A stretch of 64,000 bases of DNA. Source: Algoriphagus oliviformis. GTDB lineage: Bacteria; Bacteroidota; Bacteroidia; Cytophagales; Cyclobacteriaceae. The notes under the pieces are model-generated. The model did no database searches. It was not told where the DNA came from and saw only the letters and a list, made by a program, of their open reading frames with translations. Shown here piece after piece: positions 8,781 to 17,597 of this stretch. Position 1 is the stretch's first letter, and the number at the start of each line of letters is the position of its first letter. The position numbers were made by a program, and so were the translations under genes. Location: assembly GCF_017254915.1 (NCBI RefSeq), contig NZ_JAFKCT010000001.1, positions 806,001 through 870,000 on the forward strand, written 5' to 3'.

Positions 8781-8957
8781 ATGACCGAACAACAAAAACA
8801 AGCGCTCGAAGAGGCCATTGCGGCACTGAAAGGCAAACTGACCGGCGACATGTTTGCCGACATGGAAACCCGTGACGAGATCCACAACCTGGAGATGCAG
8901 CTGAAAGGTGTGAAGCCTATGGACTCGCATTTTGACTGCATCGGCTGCGGAAGCTAA
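8781..8957 (+). CDS. Small 58-residue protein with C-terminal CxxC
   Basis: The frame [20 protein letters not shown] runs 58 codons to a TAA. It encodes a charged, helical, cytosolic protein with heptad-like spacing ([14 protein letters not shown], then [12 protein letters not shown]) ending [10 protein letters not shown]. The terminal CxxCGS could bind a metal or a thiol partner. Codon use matches the surrounding genes, the ATG is well placed after the upstream terminator, and the pseudouridine synthase starts 11 bases downstream, so the frame looks real. I do not recognise a characterised family. Confidence 0.75.
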   Translation: MTEQQKQALEEAIAALKGKLTGDMFADMETRDEIHNLEMQLKGVKPMDSHFDCIGCGS

Positions 8958-8968
8958 CCCGTTCCGTT

Positions 8969-9601
8969 TTGGCCAGATACTTTATCATTTACAAGCCCTT
9001 TGGGGTACTGACGCAATTCACCGGAGAGGGGCCCACGCTGGCCTCTCTCGGTGCTTTTCCCCGGGAGGTCTATCCCGTGGGCCGCTTGGACAAGGACAGC
9101 GAGGGGCTCCTGCTCATCACGGACGACAAGTGGCTCAACCACCACCTGCTCAATCCGCGCTTTGGCCACCAGCGTACCTACTACGCCCAGGTGGAGGGCA
9201 TCCCGACTCCCGAGGCCCTGAAGCAGCTGCGTGCCGGAGTCACCATCAATGTGGATGGCAAAGACTACCACACCAAGCCTGCCCTGGCGAAAATCCTGGA
9301 ACCCGCGCCCCAGCTTCCCGAGCGGAATCCCCCCATCCGCTATCGCGCTTCCATCCCCGATACCTGGATCGAATTGACGCTGATCGAGGGCAAAAACCGC
9401 CAGGTGAGGAAGATGACCGCCGCGGTAGGATTTCCCACGCTCCGGCTGGTGCGTTTTTCCATGGAGAAAATCAACATCGCCGGTATGGAGGTGGGAGAGG
9501 TCCTGGAGCTGGACGAGAAGACCGTTTACCATCAGTTGGGATTGACGGGCTTCGCAAAAACCGGAGCCACTCAGGGCAAGGGTAAGCCGCGGAGGTCTTA
9601 A
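8969..9601 (+). CDS. rluE: RluE-like 23S rRNA pseudouridine synthase
   Basis: 210 residues of the RsuA/RluB/E/F family, which isomerises a uridine in rRNA; in E. coli RluE modifies U2457 of 23S rRNA. The catalytic Asp41 lies in [31 protein letters not shown] is the other family signature. No N-terminal S4 domain is present, which fits RluE rather than RluB or RluF. The start appears to be TTG at 8969, which gives the expected N-terminus [16 protein letters not shown]; no ATG lies near it. It probably shares a transcript with the small CxxC gene. Confidence 0.88.
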   Translation: MARYFIIYKPFGVLTQFTGEGPTLASLGAFPREVYPVGRLDKDSEGLLLITDDKWLNHHLLNPRFGHQRTYYAQVEGIPTPEALKQLRAGVTINVDGKDYHTKPALAKILEPAPQLPERNPPIRYRASIPDTWIELTLIEGKNRQVRKMTAAVGFPTLRLVRFSMEKINIAGMEVGEVLELDEKTVYHQLGLTGFAKTGATQGKGKPRRS

Positions 9602-9653
9602 ATTTTCCTAAAATCCCCGAGGCGCCGAGACATTTCCACTTATCCGTTTTAAG

Positions 9654-9671
9654 ATTGTCCTTTGGGACAAT
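9654..9671 (+). terminator. Weak hairpin after rluE
   Basis: ATTGTCC/GGACAAT with a TTTG loop, followed by TTCCCC and then CTATTTT. It may end the rluE transcript before moxR; the T-tract is poor. Confidence 0.4.
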
Positions 9672-9720
9672 TTCCCCTATTTTAGCCCGGCCATATCAGG
9701 CATCTAATACCATATAGTTC

Positions 9721-10692
9721 ATGCATCAGGAAAAAATCGCCGAAGTAATCCAGGAAGTAAAAAAGGTAGTAGTGGGACAGGACAAGATGGTCAACCGCCT
9801 CTTGATCGGACTCTTCACCAACGGACATATCCTGCTAGAGGGCGTGCCGGGTCTGGCAAAGACCCTCACGGTAAACACCCTGGCCAAGGTCCTCCACCTG
9901 GACTTCAACCGAATCCAGTTTACCCCGGATCTCCTTCCCTCCGACCTCATCGGTACGATGATCTACAACCAGCAGACCTCCAGCTTTGAGGTGAAGAAGG
10001 GGCCGATCTTTTCCAACGTGATCCTCGCGGATGAGGTGAACCGCTCCCCGGCCAAGGTGCAGTCGGCCCTGCTGGAGGCCATGCAGGAGAAGCAGGTGAC
10101 CATCGGGGAGACGACTTTCTCACTGGATCGTCCTTTTCTGGTTTTGGCTACCCAAAACCCCGTCGACCAAGAGGGTACCTACCCGCTGCCGGAGGCGCAG
10201 GTGGACCGATTCATGATGAAGGTCCACATCGACTATCCGAGCAAAGCCGACGAAATGGAGGTCATGCGCCGCATGTCCAACATGCAGTACTCCTCCGAAG
10301 TACGGCCTATCCTCTCCAAGCAGGATATCTTCGACATCCGAAACCAGATCAATGCGGTCAACATGGCCGAGCCCCTGGAGCACTACATCATCGAGCTGGT
10401 CTTTGCCACCAGATTCCCGCAGCAGTATGGCCTGCGGGACGAGGCGAAATACATCATGTTTGGCGTATCACCGCGGGCGAGCATCAATCTCAACCTGGCC
10501 GCCAAGGCCGTGGCCTTCATGGATGGGCGCGACTACGTGCTTCCAGAGGACATCAAGGACATCGCCGAGGACGTGCTGAACCACAGGATTTTGCTTAATT
10601 ATGAGGCAGAAGCGGACAATGTCAGCACCCGAAGCCTTGTGAGAACCCTTTTGGAAAAAGTGCCGATTAACAAGTCGGTAACATTGAAGTAA
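9721..10692 (+). CDS. MoxR-family AAA+ ATPase
   Basis: 323 residues with Walker A GVPGLAKT (41-48), Walker B ILADEVNR (around 101-108), sensor 1 LATQNPVDQEGTYPLPEAQ and the C-terminal lid. MoxR ATPases act as chaperones that mature metal enzymes or protein complexes, normally with a VWA-domain partner. In Bacteroidota they usually head a moxR-DUF58-batABCDE operon. Here a strong terminator follows the stop codon and the next gene is an unrelated lipoprotein, so this copy stands alone. Confidence 0.93.
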   Translation: MHQEKIAEVIQEVKKVVVGQDKMVNRLLIGLFTNGHILLEGVPGLAKTLTVNTLAKVLHLDFNRIQFTPDLLPSDLIGTMIYNQQTSSFEVKKGPIFSNVILADEVNRSPAKVQSALLEAMQEKQVTIGETTFSLDRPFLVLATQNPVDQEGTYPLPEAQVDRFMMKVHIDYPSKADEMEVMRRMSNMQYSSEVRPILSKQDIFDIRNQINAVNMAEPLEHYIIELVFATRFPQQYGLRDEAKYIMFGVSPRASINLNLAAKAVAFMDGRDYVLPEDIKDIAEDVLNHRILLNYEAEADNVSTRSLVRTLLEKVPINKSVTLK

Positions 10693-10711
10693 CATAGAAT
10701 TAGGCACGCAG

Positions 10712-10741
10712 AGGCTTTCCAAGTGGAAAGCCTTTTTTTTT
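10712..10741 (+). terminator. Terminator of moxR
   Basis: AGGCTTTCC/GGAAAGCCT, 9-bp stem, loop AAGT, followed by a run of T. Confidence 0.9.
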
Positions 10742-10810
10742 GTTTTCACTGTTAATCCAATATTAAATTCTGTCTGGTTTTTTAAAAAAAGGATAAACAG
10801 CAAAATTCTC

Positions 10811-10837
10811 TTGCGGGGAAAATTGAAGGCAGTTTTG
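10811..10837 (+). promoter_or_regulatory. Possible promoter of the lipoprotein-TonB receptor operon
   Basis: TTG at 10811 and CAGTTTTG at 10830-10837 loosely match the -33/-7 elements of Bacteroidota sigma factors, with a somewhat short spacer of 16. It would leave a leader of about 33 bases. Confidence 0.3.
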
Positions 10838-10876
10838 CATCGGTAAAACGCAGAACCATAATTCAATTTATACCAA

Positions 10877-12112
10877 ATGAAAAAGTACAACTACCTGTTA
10901 GCACTCATCACAGCTTCCCTTTTGGGCCTGACCAGCTGTATTGAAGGAAACGACAAACCAGGTGACGGCGGTGATGACAACTCCAGCGTCAAGATCACTT
11001 CCAACATCACTACCAACACCACTTGGGAAACTGGAAAGACTTACGTTCTCGGTGGCAGAATCGCGGTGACTTCTGGTGTCACTTTGACCATCCAGCCAGG
11101 TGTAGTCGTGAAAGGCGAAGTAGGTTCCGGAGCTAACGCTACGGCACTCATCATCGCCCGAGGTGCTAAAATCATGGCAGAAGGTACTTCCTCCCAGCCT
11201 ATCATCTTCACTTCCGTAGCTGACGAAATCATGCCAGGACAGGTAGCTTCTCCAAACATGGATCCTACGCTGGAAGGTCTTTGGGGAGGTCTGATTGTTT
11301 TGGGCAAGGCAAAGGGATCTTTTGCCGGCGATATCACCGAAACCCAGATCGAAGGCATCCCTGCCTCTGACATCAACGGTCTGTATGGCGGCAACGACGA
11401 TGCTGACAACTCAGGCGTATTGAAATACATCTCCATCCGTCACGGTGGTGCCAACATCGGCGAAGGCAACGAAATCAACGGCCTGACCCTGGGTGGTGTA
11501 GGTTCCGGTACTGTGATCGAAAACGTTGAGGTAGTCGCTAACCAAGACGATGGAATCGAGTGGTTTGGCGGTACTGTATCCGTGAAAAATGCCTTGATCT
11601 GGAACTCTGGCGATGATGCTCTGGACACTGACCAGGCTTGGGCAGGTACCTTGGACAATTTCATCGTGATCTGCGGTGTCAATACGGACCACGCACTGGA
11701 AATCGACGGTCCGGAAGGTTCTTACAACGCTGGCCACACCGTGAAAAACGGCTCTGTCAAAGGTCATCCAAACTCCGAGTTTGGCGACTTCAGAGCAGGT
11801 GCTAGAGGTGCATTCTCCAACATCTACTTCTTCAACTTCCCCGCTCCATCTGACAACAACAACGCTGGTAAAGGCGACTTGTCCCTTAGCGGCGACGCTA
11901 CCATCGCAAACTTTGCCAACGGCGTCCTGACCTTCTCCAAACTGGAAGCTACCCTTGCTGCGGGTGTGACCTTGGATCAGGCCTTCAGAAACGGTACTTC
12001 CGCCCACGCCAGCACTGTGGCTGCCAAAGCCAACACCGTAGGTGCTGACAAGGCTGCATTTGCCAACTGGACTTGGGCTGCCGCTGCCAACGCACTGGCT
12101 GACTTCAAATAA
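10877..12112 (+). CDS. Beta-helix surface lipoprotein paired with a TonB-dependent receptor
   Basis: 411 residues with a lipoprotein signal (MKKYNYLLALITASLLGL, lipid Cys at residue 21) and an acidic Gly/Asp linker. The mature part has right-handed parallel beta-helix character: repeated short strands such as GVTLTIQPGVVVKG, WGGLIVLGKAKG and GTVIENVEVVANQDDGIEW. Proteins of this type are commonly encoded next to carboxypeptidase-regulatory-like TonB-dependent receptors in Bacteroidota and presumably sit on the cell surface. Their substrate is unknown. Arg is mostly AGA/CGT and Ala/Ser mostly GCT/TCC here, unlike neighbours, which suggests high expression. Confidence 0.82.
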   Translation: MKKYNYLLALITASLLGLTSCIEGNDKPGDGGDDNSSVKITSNITTNTTWETGKTYVLGGRIAVTSGVTLTIQPGVVVKGEVGSGANATALIIARGAKIMAEGTSSQPIIFTSVADEIMPGQVASPNMDPTLEGLWGGLIVLGKAKGSFAGDITETQIEGIPASDINGLYGGNDDADNSGVLKYISIRHGGANIGEGNEINGLTLGGVGSGTVIENVEVVANQDDGIEWFGGTVSVKNALIWNSGDDALDTDQAWAGTLDNFIVICGVNTDHALEIDGPEGSYNAGHTVKNGSVKGHPNSEFGDFRAGARGAFSNIYFFNFPAPSDNNNAGKGDLSLSGDATIANFANGVLTFSKLEATLAAGVTLDQAFRNGTSAHASTVAAKANTVGADKAAFANWTWAAAANALADFK

Positions 12113-12125
12113 CAAAAAACGGGAT

Positions 12126-12167
12126 ATCCTGAAAAGAAGGTCTTGCAAGGACCCTTCTTTTCAGGAT
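12126..12167 (+). other. Strong intercistronic hairpin without T-tract
   Basis: Arms ATCCTGAAAAGAAGG and CCTTCTTTTCAGGAT pair over 15 bp, with further GGTC/GACC pairing inside. The following bases are TCCCCCC, not T-rich, so it is more likely an RNA-stability or processing element protecting the upstream message than a full terminator. Confidence 0.65.
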
Positions 12168-12199
12168 TCCCCCCTTGCTGATACTATTTCTATTGCTGT

Positions 12200-15103
12200 A
12201 TGAAAACCAAAGCATCCAAAACCCTCATGAAAACCTCAGTAGCGATTGTACTCGTAGTGCTCTTCCAGCTGCTCACAGGATTCGCCTTTGCCCAAAACGG
12301 GACTATTCGAGGAGCAGTCTTCGAAGAAGCCACCGGAGAGCCACTGTTCGGTGTCTCTGTACTGGTCAAGGAATTGTCTACCGGTGCCGTCACCGACTTT
12401 GACGGCAAGTTTGAGGTTCAGGTGGCCCCTGGCACCTATACCATCCAGGTTTCCTACCTTTCCTACACGACCTTCGAGCTCACTTCTGTGGCTGTGGAGG
12501 CTGGTCAGGTCAATGTACTCCAGGATATCCTGATGAAAGAAGAGGCTTCCGAACTGGAAACCGTAACTGTGCAGGCATCGGTAATCCGAACCACGGAATC
12601 CGCGCTGATGTCTGTGAAAAGAGGCGCTCCCAACCTTCTGGACGGAATCTCCGCCAGCACCTTCCGCCAGATCGGCGACGGTGACGCTGCTTCCGCAGTG
12701 AAGCGCGTGACGGGTGTCTCCATCGAAGGAGGCAAATACGTCTACGTACGTGGTCTGGGTGACCGCTATACCAAAACCGTCCTCAACGGCATGGACGTAC
12801 CTGGTCTGGATCCAGACCGCAACACGATCCAGATGGATATCTTTCCTACCAATGTGATCGACAACATCATCGTATCCAAGTCTTTCACCTCTGATCTGCC
12901 TGCAGATTTCACCGGAGGTGTGGTGGATATCGAAACCAAAGATTTTCCTGAAGAGAAAACCATGAAGCTGGGTATCTCAGGCGGTGTGAACCCTTCCATG
13001 CACTTCAACAAAAACTACGTCACCTACGAAGGTGGCAAGACCGACTGGTTGGGATTTGACGATGGTACCCGTGCCATTCCGACTGGCGGCCGTACCGACA
13101 TCCCCCAGTATGGACAAGTGGTGGGCAACCCCAACAGCCCAGCCGGACTGGAATACCAGCAGATCCTAGGTGACTTCAACAAGACCCTCGGCGGACATCG
13201 CCAAAACAGCTTGATGGACTTTGGACTGTCCTTCTCCCTCGGCAACCAGATCGCAAGACCAAAAGTAACCTGGGGCTACAATGCCGCGGTGACTTACAAA
13301 AACGAAACAGAATACTACCAAGGCGCGGAATTCAACCTGTACGGTAAGCCGATCGGCGAGACCGAGACTGAGCTGGAGCCCCTGGAAAGACAGCGTGGCG
13401 ACTATGGCGTCAACAACGTCCTGCTCGGCGGTATGGCCGGAATCGCGCTGAAGACCAACGCTTCCAAATACAAACTCAACATTCTCCATCTCCAAAACGG
13501 GGAATCCAAAGCCGGTATCTTCGACTTTGTCAACACCAACCTGGGTGCAAACTTCGAAGCCAAGCAGTACAACCTGGAATACAGCCAGAGAGCGCTGACC
13601 AGCGTCCTGCTGTCCGGTACACACTTCTTTAATGGACGTGACTGGGAACTGAGCTGGAAAGTGGCTCCTACCCTCTCCACCATCGACGATCCGGATATCA
13701 GATTTACCAGATTCAGACTGCCTACCAACAATATATCTACTGAGGTAGGTCTTCCAGCCCGTATCTGGAGATCACTGCAGGAGGAAAACATCAACGGTAA
13801 GGGTGACATTACCAGAAACATGTCCCTGTTCCAGAGAGATGCCAAGCTGAAGTTCGGTGGAAGCTACTCGTTCAAGCACAGACTGTTCAACATCCAAAGC
13901 TTCCAGTTCCCAACAGGCGACACCGAGCTGACTGGCGATCCAAACCAGATCCTGAACGAGGAGAACCTCTTCTCCGCGGACAACAGAAACGGCGTTCGTT
14001 ACAACCCGGACTTTATCCCGACCAACCCCAACGAATACGAGGCTTATGCCACGACCATGGGTGGATACGCTTCCATGGAGATGAACCCTGCAGACAGGCT
14101 GAAAGCGGTAGTGGGCTTGAGAGTGGAGCAGTTTAACCAGTTCTACACCGGTACCAACCAGACTGGCGACATCGTCTATGACTTGGTGGAGATGCTGGAT
14201 GACCTGGATTTCTTCCCTACCGTCAACTTGATCTACAACCTGAAGGAAAACCAAAACCTGAGACTTTCCGCGACCAGAACCACCGCTAGACCTTCTTTCA
14301 AGGAGCTTTCCTACGCGGAAATTCTTGACCCGATCTCCGGCCGTACCTTCATCGGTGGACTCTATCAGGAGACGACCAACGGTGGCACCGAGGTACTGTG
14401 GGATGGCAACTTGACCTCTACCCGCATCAACAACTTTGACTTGAGATGGGAGCTGTTCCAGCAGCGGGGTGAGATGTTCTCCGTGAGCGCCTTCTACAAG
14501 AGCTTTGACAGACCGATCGAAATGGTACAGTTCCTTTCCGATCCAGGTACTTTCCAGCCTAGAAACGTGGGCAATGGTTCCGTAGCCGGTTTGGAATTTG
14601 AATTCAGAAAGTCCCTGAAGTTTATCTCGCCTTCTCTGGAGAGCTTCGCTTGGAATACCAACGTGACCCTGACTGAGTCCCAGATCAAAATGTCCGAGTC
14701 TGAACTGAGATCCAGAACCAACTCTGCCAAAGAGGGAGAAGTGATCAAGGATACCCGTGAGATGGCTGGTCAAGCGCCATTCATCATCAATACCGGCTTG
14801 TCCTTCAACAACTTCGCTACAGGATTGGAAGCAGGTTTGTTCTACAACGTACAGGGCCCTACCCTTACCTATGTGGGCTTTGGCAACAGAACCGACACCT
14901 TCTCCGTGCCTTTCCACTCGCTGAACTTCAACCTGAACAAGTCTTTCGGTGCAGACGAGAGAATCCAGGCTGGCCTGGGCGTGCAAAACATCCTCAACCA
15001 AAAGCGTGAGATGGTCTTCAAATCTTTCGAAGCCCAAGATCAGATCTTCACCAGCCTGGCCCCAGGCACCAAGATCAGCTTCAACGTAGGATTTTCATTC
15101 TAA
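12200..15103 (+). CDS. TonB-dependent receptor with carboxypeptidase-regulatory-like domain
   Basis: 967 residues. A signal peptide (cleavage near GFAFA/QNG, residue 31) is followed by a CarboxypepD_reg-like beta-sandwich (IRGAVFEEATGEPLFGVSV), a plug domain (RQIGDGDAASAVKRVTGVS, YVYVRGLGDRYTKTVLNG) and a 22-strand barrel ending in NVGFSF with a terminal Phe. It imports an unidentified ligand across the outer membrane using TonB/ExbBD energy. An alternative Met at residue 10 gives a shorter but still valid signal peptide. It follows the beta-helix lipoprotein after a strong hairpin and shares its AGA/CGT-rich codon use. Confidence 0.93.
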   Translation: MKTKASKTLMKTSVAIVLVVLFQLLTGFAFAQNGTIRGAVFEEATGEPLFGVSVLVKELSTGAVTDFDGKFEVQVAPGTYTIQVSYLSYTTFELTSVAVEAGQVNVLQDILMKEEASELETVTVQASVIRTTESALMSVKRGAPNLLDGISASTFRQIGDGDAASAVKRVTGVSIEGGKYVYVRGLGDRYTKTVLNGMDVPGLDPDRNTIQMDIFPTNVIDNIIVSKSFTSDLPADFTGGVVDIETKDFPEEKTMKLGISGGVNPSMHFNKNYVTYEGGKTDWLGFDDGTRAIPTGGRTDIPQYGQVVGNPNSPAGLEYQQILGDFNKTLGGHRQNSLMDFGLSFSLGNQIARPKVTWGYNAAVTYKNETEYYQGAEFNLYGKPIGETETELEPLERQRGDYGVNNVLLGGMAGIALKTNASKYKLNILHLQNGESKAGIFDFVNTNLGANFEAKQYNLEYSQRALTSVLLSGTHFFNGRDWELSWKVAPTLSTIDDPDIRFTRFRLPTNNISTEVGLPARIWRSLQEENINGKGDITRNMSLFQRDAKLKFGGSYSFKHRLFNIQSFQFPTGDTELTGDPNQILNEENLFSADNRNGVRYNPDFIPTNPNEYEAYATTMGGYASMEMNPADRLKAVVGLRVEQFNQFYTGTNQTGDIVYDLVEMLDDLDFFPTVNLIYNLKENQNLRLSATRTTARPSFKELSYAEILDPISGRTFIGGLYQETTNGGTEVLWDGNLTSTRINNFDLRWELFQQRGEMFSVSAFYKSFDRPIEMVQFLSDPGTFQPRNVGNGSVAGLEFEFRKSLKFISPSLESFAWNTNVTLTESQIKMSESELRSRTNSAKEGEVIKDTREMAGQAPFIINTGLSFNNFATGLEAGLFYNVQGPTLTYVGFGNRTDTFSVPFHSLNFNLNKSFGADERIQAGLGVQNILNQKREMVFKSFEAQDQIFTSLAPGTKISFNVGFSF

Positions 15104-15129
15104 ACAACTACCGCTTACCATAAAACCAA

Positions 15130-15157
15130 AGGCTGTCCCAATCGGGGCAGCCTTTTT
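15130..15157 (+). terminator. Terminator of the receptor operon
   Basis: AGGCTGTCCC/GGGGCAGCCT (10 bp with one G-U), loop AATC, then five T. Confidence 0.88.
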
Positions 15158-15221
15158 CGTTTTTGGGGTATTTGGGAAAAGCGCTTGCGAGCAGCGAGCG
15201 CCAAAGCCGCGTCGGCTTGTT

Positions 15222-15704
15222 TTAGGTCAGTCTGTGGATGATTGCCGCGGAGTCGGGATAGCGAGGAAGCAAGTCGCCTGCTGTGAAAAGCTCAAAATCC
15301 CGGAAGTCAAAACCGGGAGCCACCACGCAGGATACCAGCGCAAAGCTGTCGGGCTGGTCTACCGTGCTTCCAAAAATCGAATTTGCCTTGACCACTTGCT
15401 GCGGGGACGTGCCGGACGCATCCGCAGGCCCTAGCTTGAGGATCTGATGGCCGCTTTCCCCAAGAACATGAACCGTGAGCGGACTTCCCTCATGCCAAAA
15501 CCACAGCTCGTCGCTCTTGATCCGGTGAAAATGGGACACGTCCTCGGAGCGAAGGAGGAAAAAAATCGAGGTTGCCAGGCTTCTTTCGCCCTGTCTGGTG
15601 TCCAGGTTTTCCTCAGCGCGATAGGTTTCCGAGTAGAAGCCTCCCTCGGGGTGGGGCTGCAGATTCAGTTTTTCTACCAGCTCTTGGATACGTCCCGTTG
15701 TCAT
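15222..15704 (-). CDS. DUF985-family cupin
   Basis: 160 residues beginning MTTGRIQELVEKLNLQPHPE. The motifs EGGFYSETYR, TSIFFLLRSEDVSHFHRIKS and DELWFWHEGSPL belong to the DUF985 (Cupin_5) family, small beta-barrel proteins related to sugar-nucleotide epimerases and other cupins. The activity of this family is not firmly established. The start is fixed by its ATGA overlap with the stop of the epimerase gene upstream, which also implies translational coupling. A longer reading frame exists but runs through the epimerase 3' end. Confidence 0.87.
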   Translation of the reverse strand: MTTGRIQELVEKLNLQPHPEGGFYSETYRAEENLDTRQGERSLATSIFFLLRSEDVSHFHRIKSDELWFWHEGSPLTVHVLGESGHQILKLGPADASGTSPQQVVKANSIFGSTVDQPDSFALVSCVVAPGFDFRDFELFTAGDLLPRYPDSAAIIHRLT

Positions 15705-16795
15705 GAATAGGCCTGGATCAAGATGGCCACGATTCTTTCGGCAGTCTTTCCATCCCAATGCGGGATGCCCTGGTAGTGCTTCCACTCCCCTTTCATGATT
15801 TTGTCCAGGTAGGGACGGAGCTTTTTGGGATCGGTGCCCACCAGCTCGTTGGTGCCGAGATGGATGGTTTCGGGCCTTTCCGTATTGTCACGCAGGGTGA
15901 TGCAGGGCACGTCCATCACGGAAGTTTCCTCGGTCACGCCTCCGGAGTCGGTGATCACGCCCTTGGCATTTTTCACCAGATAGTTAAACTCCAAGTAGCC
16001 CAAAGGCTCGCAGAGCAGGAGATTCGTGGCGTCTATGCCGAGGTTTTGGAGGTTTTTGGCGGTGCGGGGATGCACCGGGAAGACGATGGGCAGACCGCCG
16101 GTACCCTCTAGTATGGCATCGATCATCGCCTTGAGCGACTGCTCCTGGTCCACGTTTGCGGGCCGGTGCATGGTCATCACGAAGTAGTTTCCGGCGCTGA
16201 GGCTGTCAAAGACTTCTCCCTCGGGCTTTTTGAAATTGGGGAGCTGAGCCATCAGCGTGTCGATCATGGTATTGCCCACAAAGTGGATTTTCTCCTCCGC
16301 GACCCCAGCCTTGCGGAGGTTCGTATTGGCGATCTCCGAGGTGGTGAAAAAATGGTCCGTGATCGAATCCGTCACCATGCGGTTGATCTCCTCGGGCATG
16401 GAGAGGTCACCGGAGCGAATGCCTCCTTCCACATGGGCCACGTCGATCTGGAGCTTTTTTGCGGCGATGGAGCAGGCCAGGGTGCTGGTCACGTCTCCTA
16501 CGACGATGACCAAGTCCGGACGGTTTTCCATGAGTTCCTTTTCGAAAGCCACCATGATCGCTGCCGTCTGCTCGGCTTGGGTGCCACCGCCTCCGCCGAG
16601 GTTGGCATCCGGCTCGGGGATGTTGAGTTGGTCAAAAAAGTCCCCGGACATCTTTTTGTCGTAGTGCTGCCCCGTATGCACCAGCCGGTATCCCACGTCG
16701 ACGCCTTCTTTTTGGCACTGCTGAAAAGCGTGGATGATAGGGGCGATTTTCATGAAGTTGGGCCTGGCACCGGCGACAATGGTAAACGTGGGCAT
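15701..16795 (-). CDS. wecB: UDP-N-acetylglucosamine 2-epimerase (non-hydrolysing)
   Basis: 364 residues, the usual length for WecB/MnaA, which converts UDP-GlcNAc to UDP-ManNAc for surface polysaccharide. The N-terminus MPTFTIVAGARPNFMKIAPI and the motifs VVGDVTSTLAC, HVEGGIRSGDLSMPEEINR, TMHRPANVD and TDSGGVTEET are diagnostic. I chose the ATG at 16795 because the open frame upstream of it has no family similarity. It is coupled to the DUF985 cupin by an ATGA overlap. Wzi-like and glycosyltransferase genes close by support a role in capsule or exopolysaccharide. Confidence 0.95.
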   Translation of the reverse strand: MPTFTIVAGARPNFMKIAPIIHAFQQCQKEGVDVGYRLVHTGQHYDKKMSGDFFDQLNIPEPDANLGGGGGTQAEQTAAIMVAFEKELMENRPDLVIVVGDVTSTLACSIAAKKLQIDVAHVEGGIRSGDLSMPEEINRMVTDSITDHFFTTSEIANTNLRKAGVAEEKIHFVGNTMIDTLMAQLPNFKKPEGEVFDSLSAGNYFVMTMHRPANVDQEQSLKAMIDAILEGTGGLPIVFPVHPRTAKNLQNLGIDATNLLLCEPLGYLEFNYLVKNAKGVITDSGGVTEETSVMDVPCITLRDNTERPETIHLGTNELVGTDPKKLRPYLDKIMKGEWKHYQGIPHWDGKTAERIVAILIQAYS

Positions 16796-16925
16796 GGACG
16801 ATTCGGATAGTTTGGACAAAAATAGGCAATCCCTCCAGAAGGGCGGGGCTTTCGTCATATTCATGCCAAGGGTTTGGTTAGATTTTTGTTTCTTTGCCCG
16901 TGTTTTTTGGGATAATCGAGAATAA

Positions 16926-17594
16926 ATGAGAAAACTTAGTTGGTGGACTGGCCCGGGACTTTGCCTGTTTTTGGGGCTGGCTTTTTTGATCACTTCCTGT
17001 CTGCCTACGGTGGAAAACGAACAGGTAGCCTATTCCAATGATTTCTCGGATTTGGATCTCGCCGGTTTTGAAAATGCCAAGCTCTACGTCTACAACAACG
17101 ACACGGTGGTGGGCATCTACCACAACGATGAAGTGGCGGTCAACATCAAAGACCTCCCGTCCCACAATTACCTGAAGGTAACCCTCGAGATACTGGTCCA
17201 CGATAGCTGGGACGGCAACTCCGACGATGGCCTGGGCGGCCCGGACTACTGGTACATGGGATACGATGGGATTGAGGTCTTTCGGACCACCTTTTCCAAC
17301 ACGCCCTGTGCGTCCACGTACTGCCTTTACCAGTCCTATCCCAACGACTATTTCAGGCAAAACGTCCCCAAGTCAGGTGCCATCCAGACCAACCTGCCAG
17401 GGCTTTGCATTTTTGGACCCACAGCCCCAAACTATACCACTCGGTATAGCATTTCGAAATTGATCGAGCACTCCAACCCCAGCGTGAAAGTGTACATGGG
17501 AGGAGACCTCACTGCGGTCAATGCGCCGAGCCCCATCTGTGACGAATCTTGGTCACTTGCCAAAGTGGAAGTGGTAGCCATTCAAACAAACTAA
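16926..17594 (+). CDS. Lipoprotein of unknown function upstream of wzi-like gene
   Basis: 222 residues with a lipoprotein signal and the lipid Cys at residue 25 (FLITSC). The mature part is rich in Asn, Asp and Tyr (YVYNNDTVVGIYHNDE, DSWDGNSDDGLGG, DYWYMGYDGIEV), suggesting an extracellular beta-sandwich of the lectin or carbohydrate-binding sort, with Cys pairs (TPCASTYC). I do not recognise a named family. It sits three bases before the Wzi-like gene and is surely co-transcribed with it, so a role in surface polysaccharide is a reasonable inference. Confidence 0.78.
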   Translation: MRKLSWWTGPGLCLFLGLAFLITSCLPTVENEQVAYSNDFSDLDLAGFENAKLYVYNNDTVVGIYHNDEVAVNIKDLPSHNYLKVTLEILVHDSWDGNSDDGLGGPDYWYMGYDGIEVFRTTFSNTPCASTYCLYQSYPNDYFRQNVPKSGAIQTNLPGLCIFGPTAPNYTTRYSISKLIEHSNPSVKVYMGGDLTAVNAPSPICDESWSLAKVEVVAIQTN

Positions 17595-17597
17595 GGA

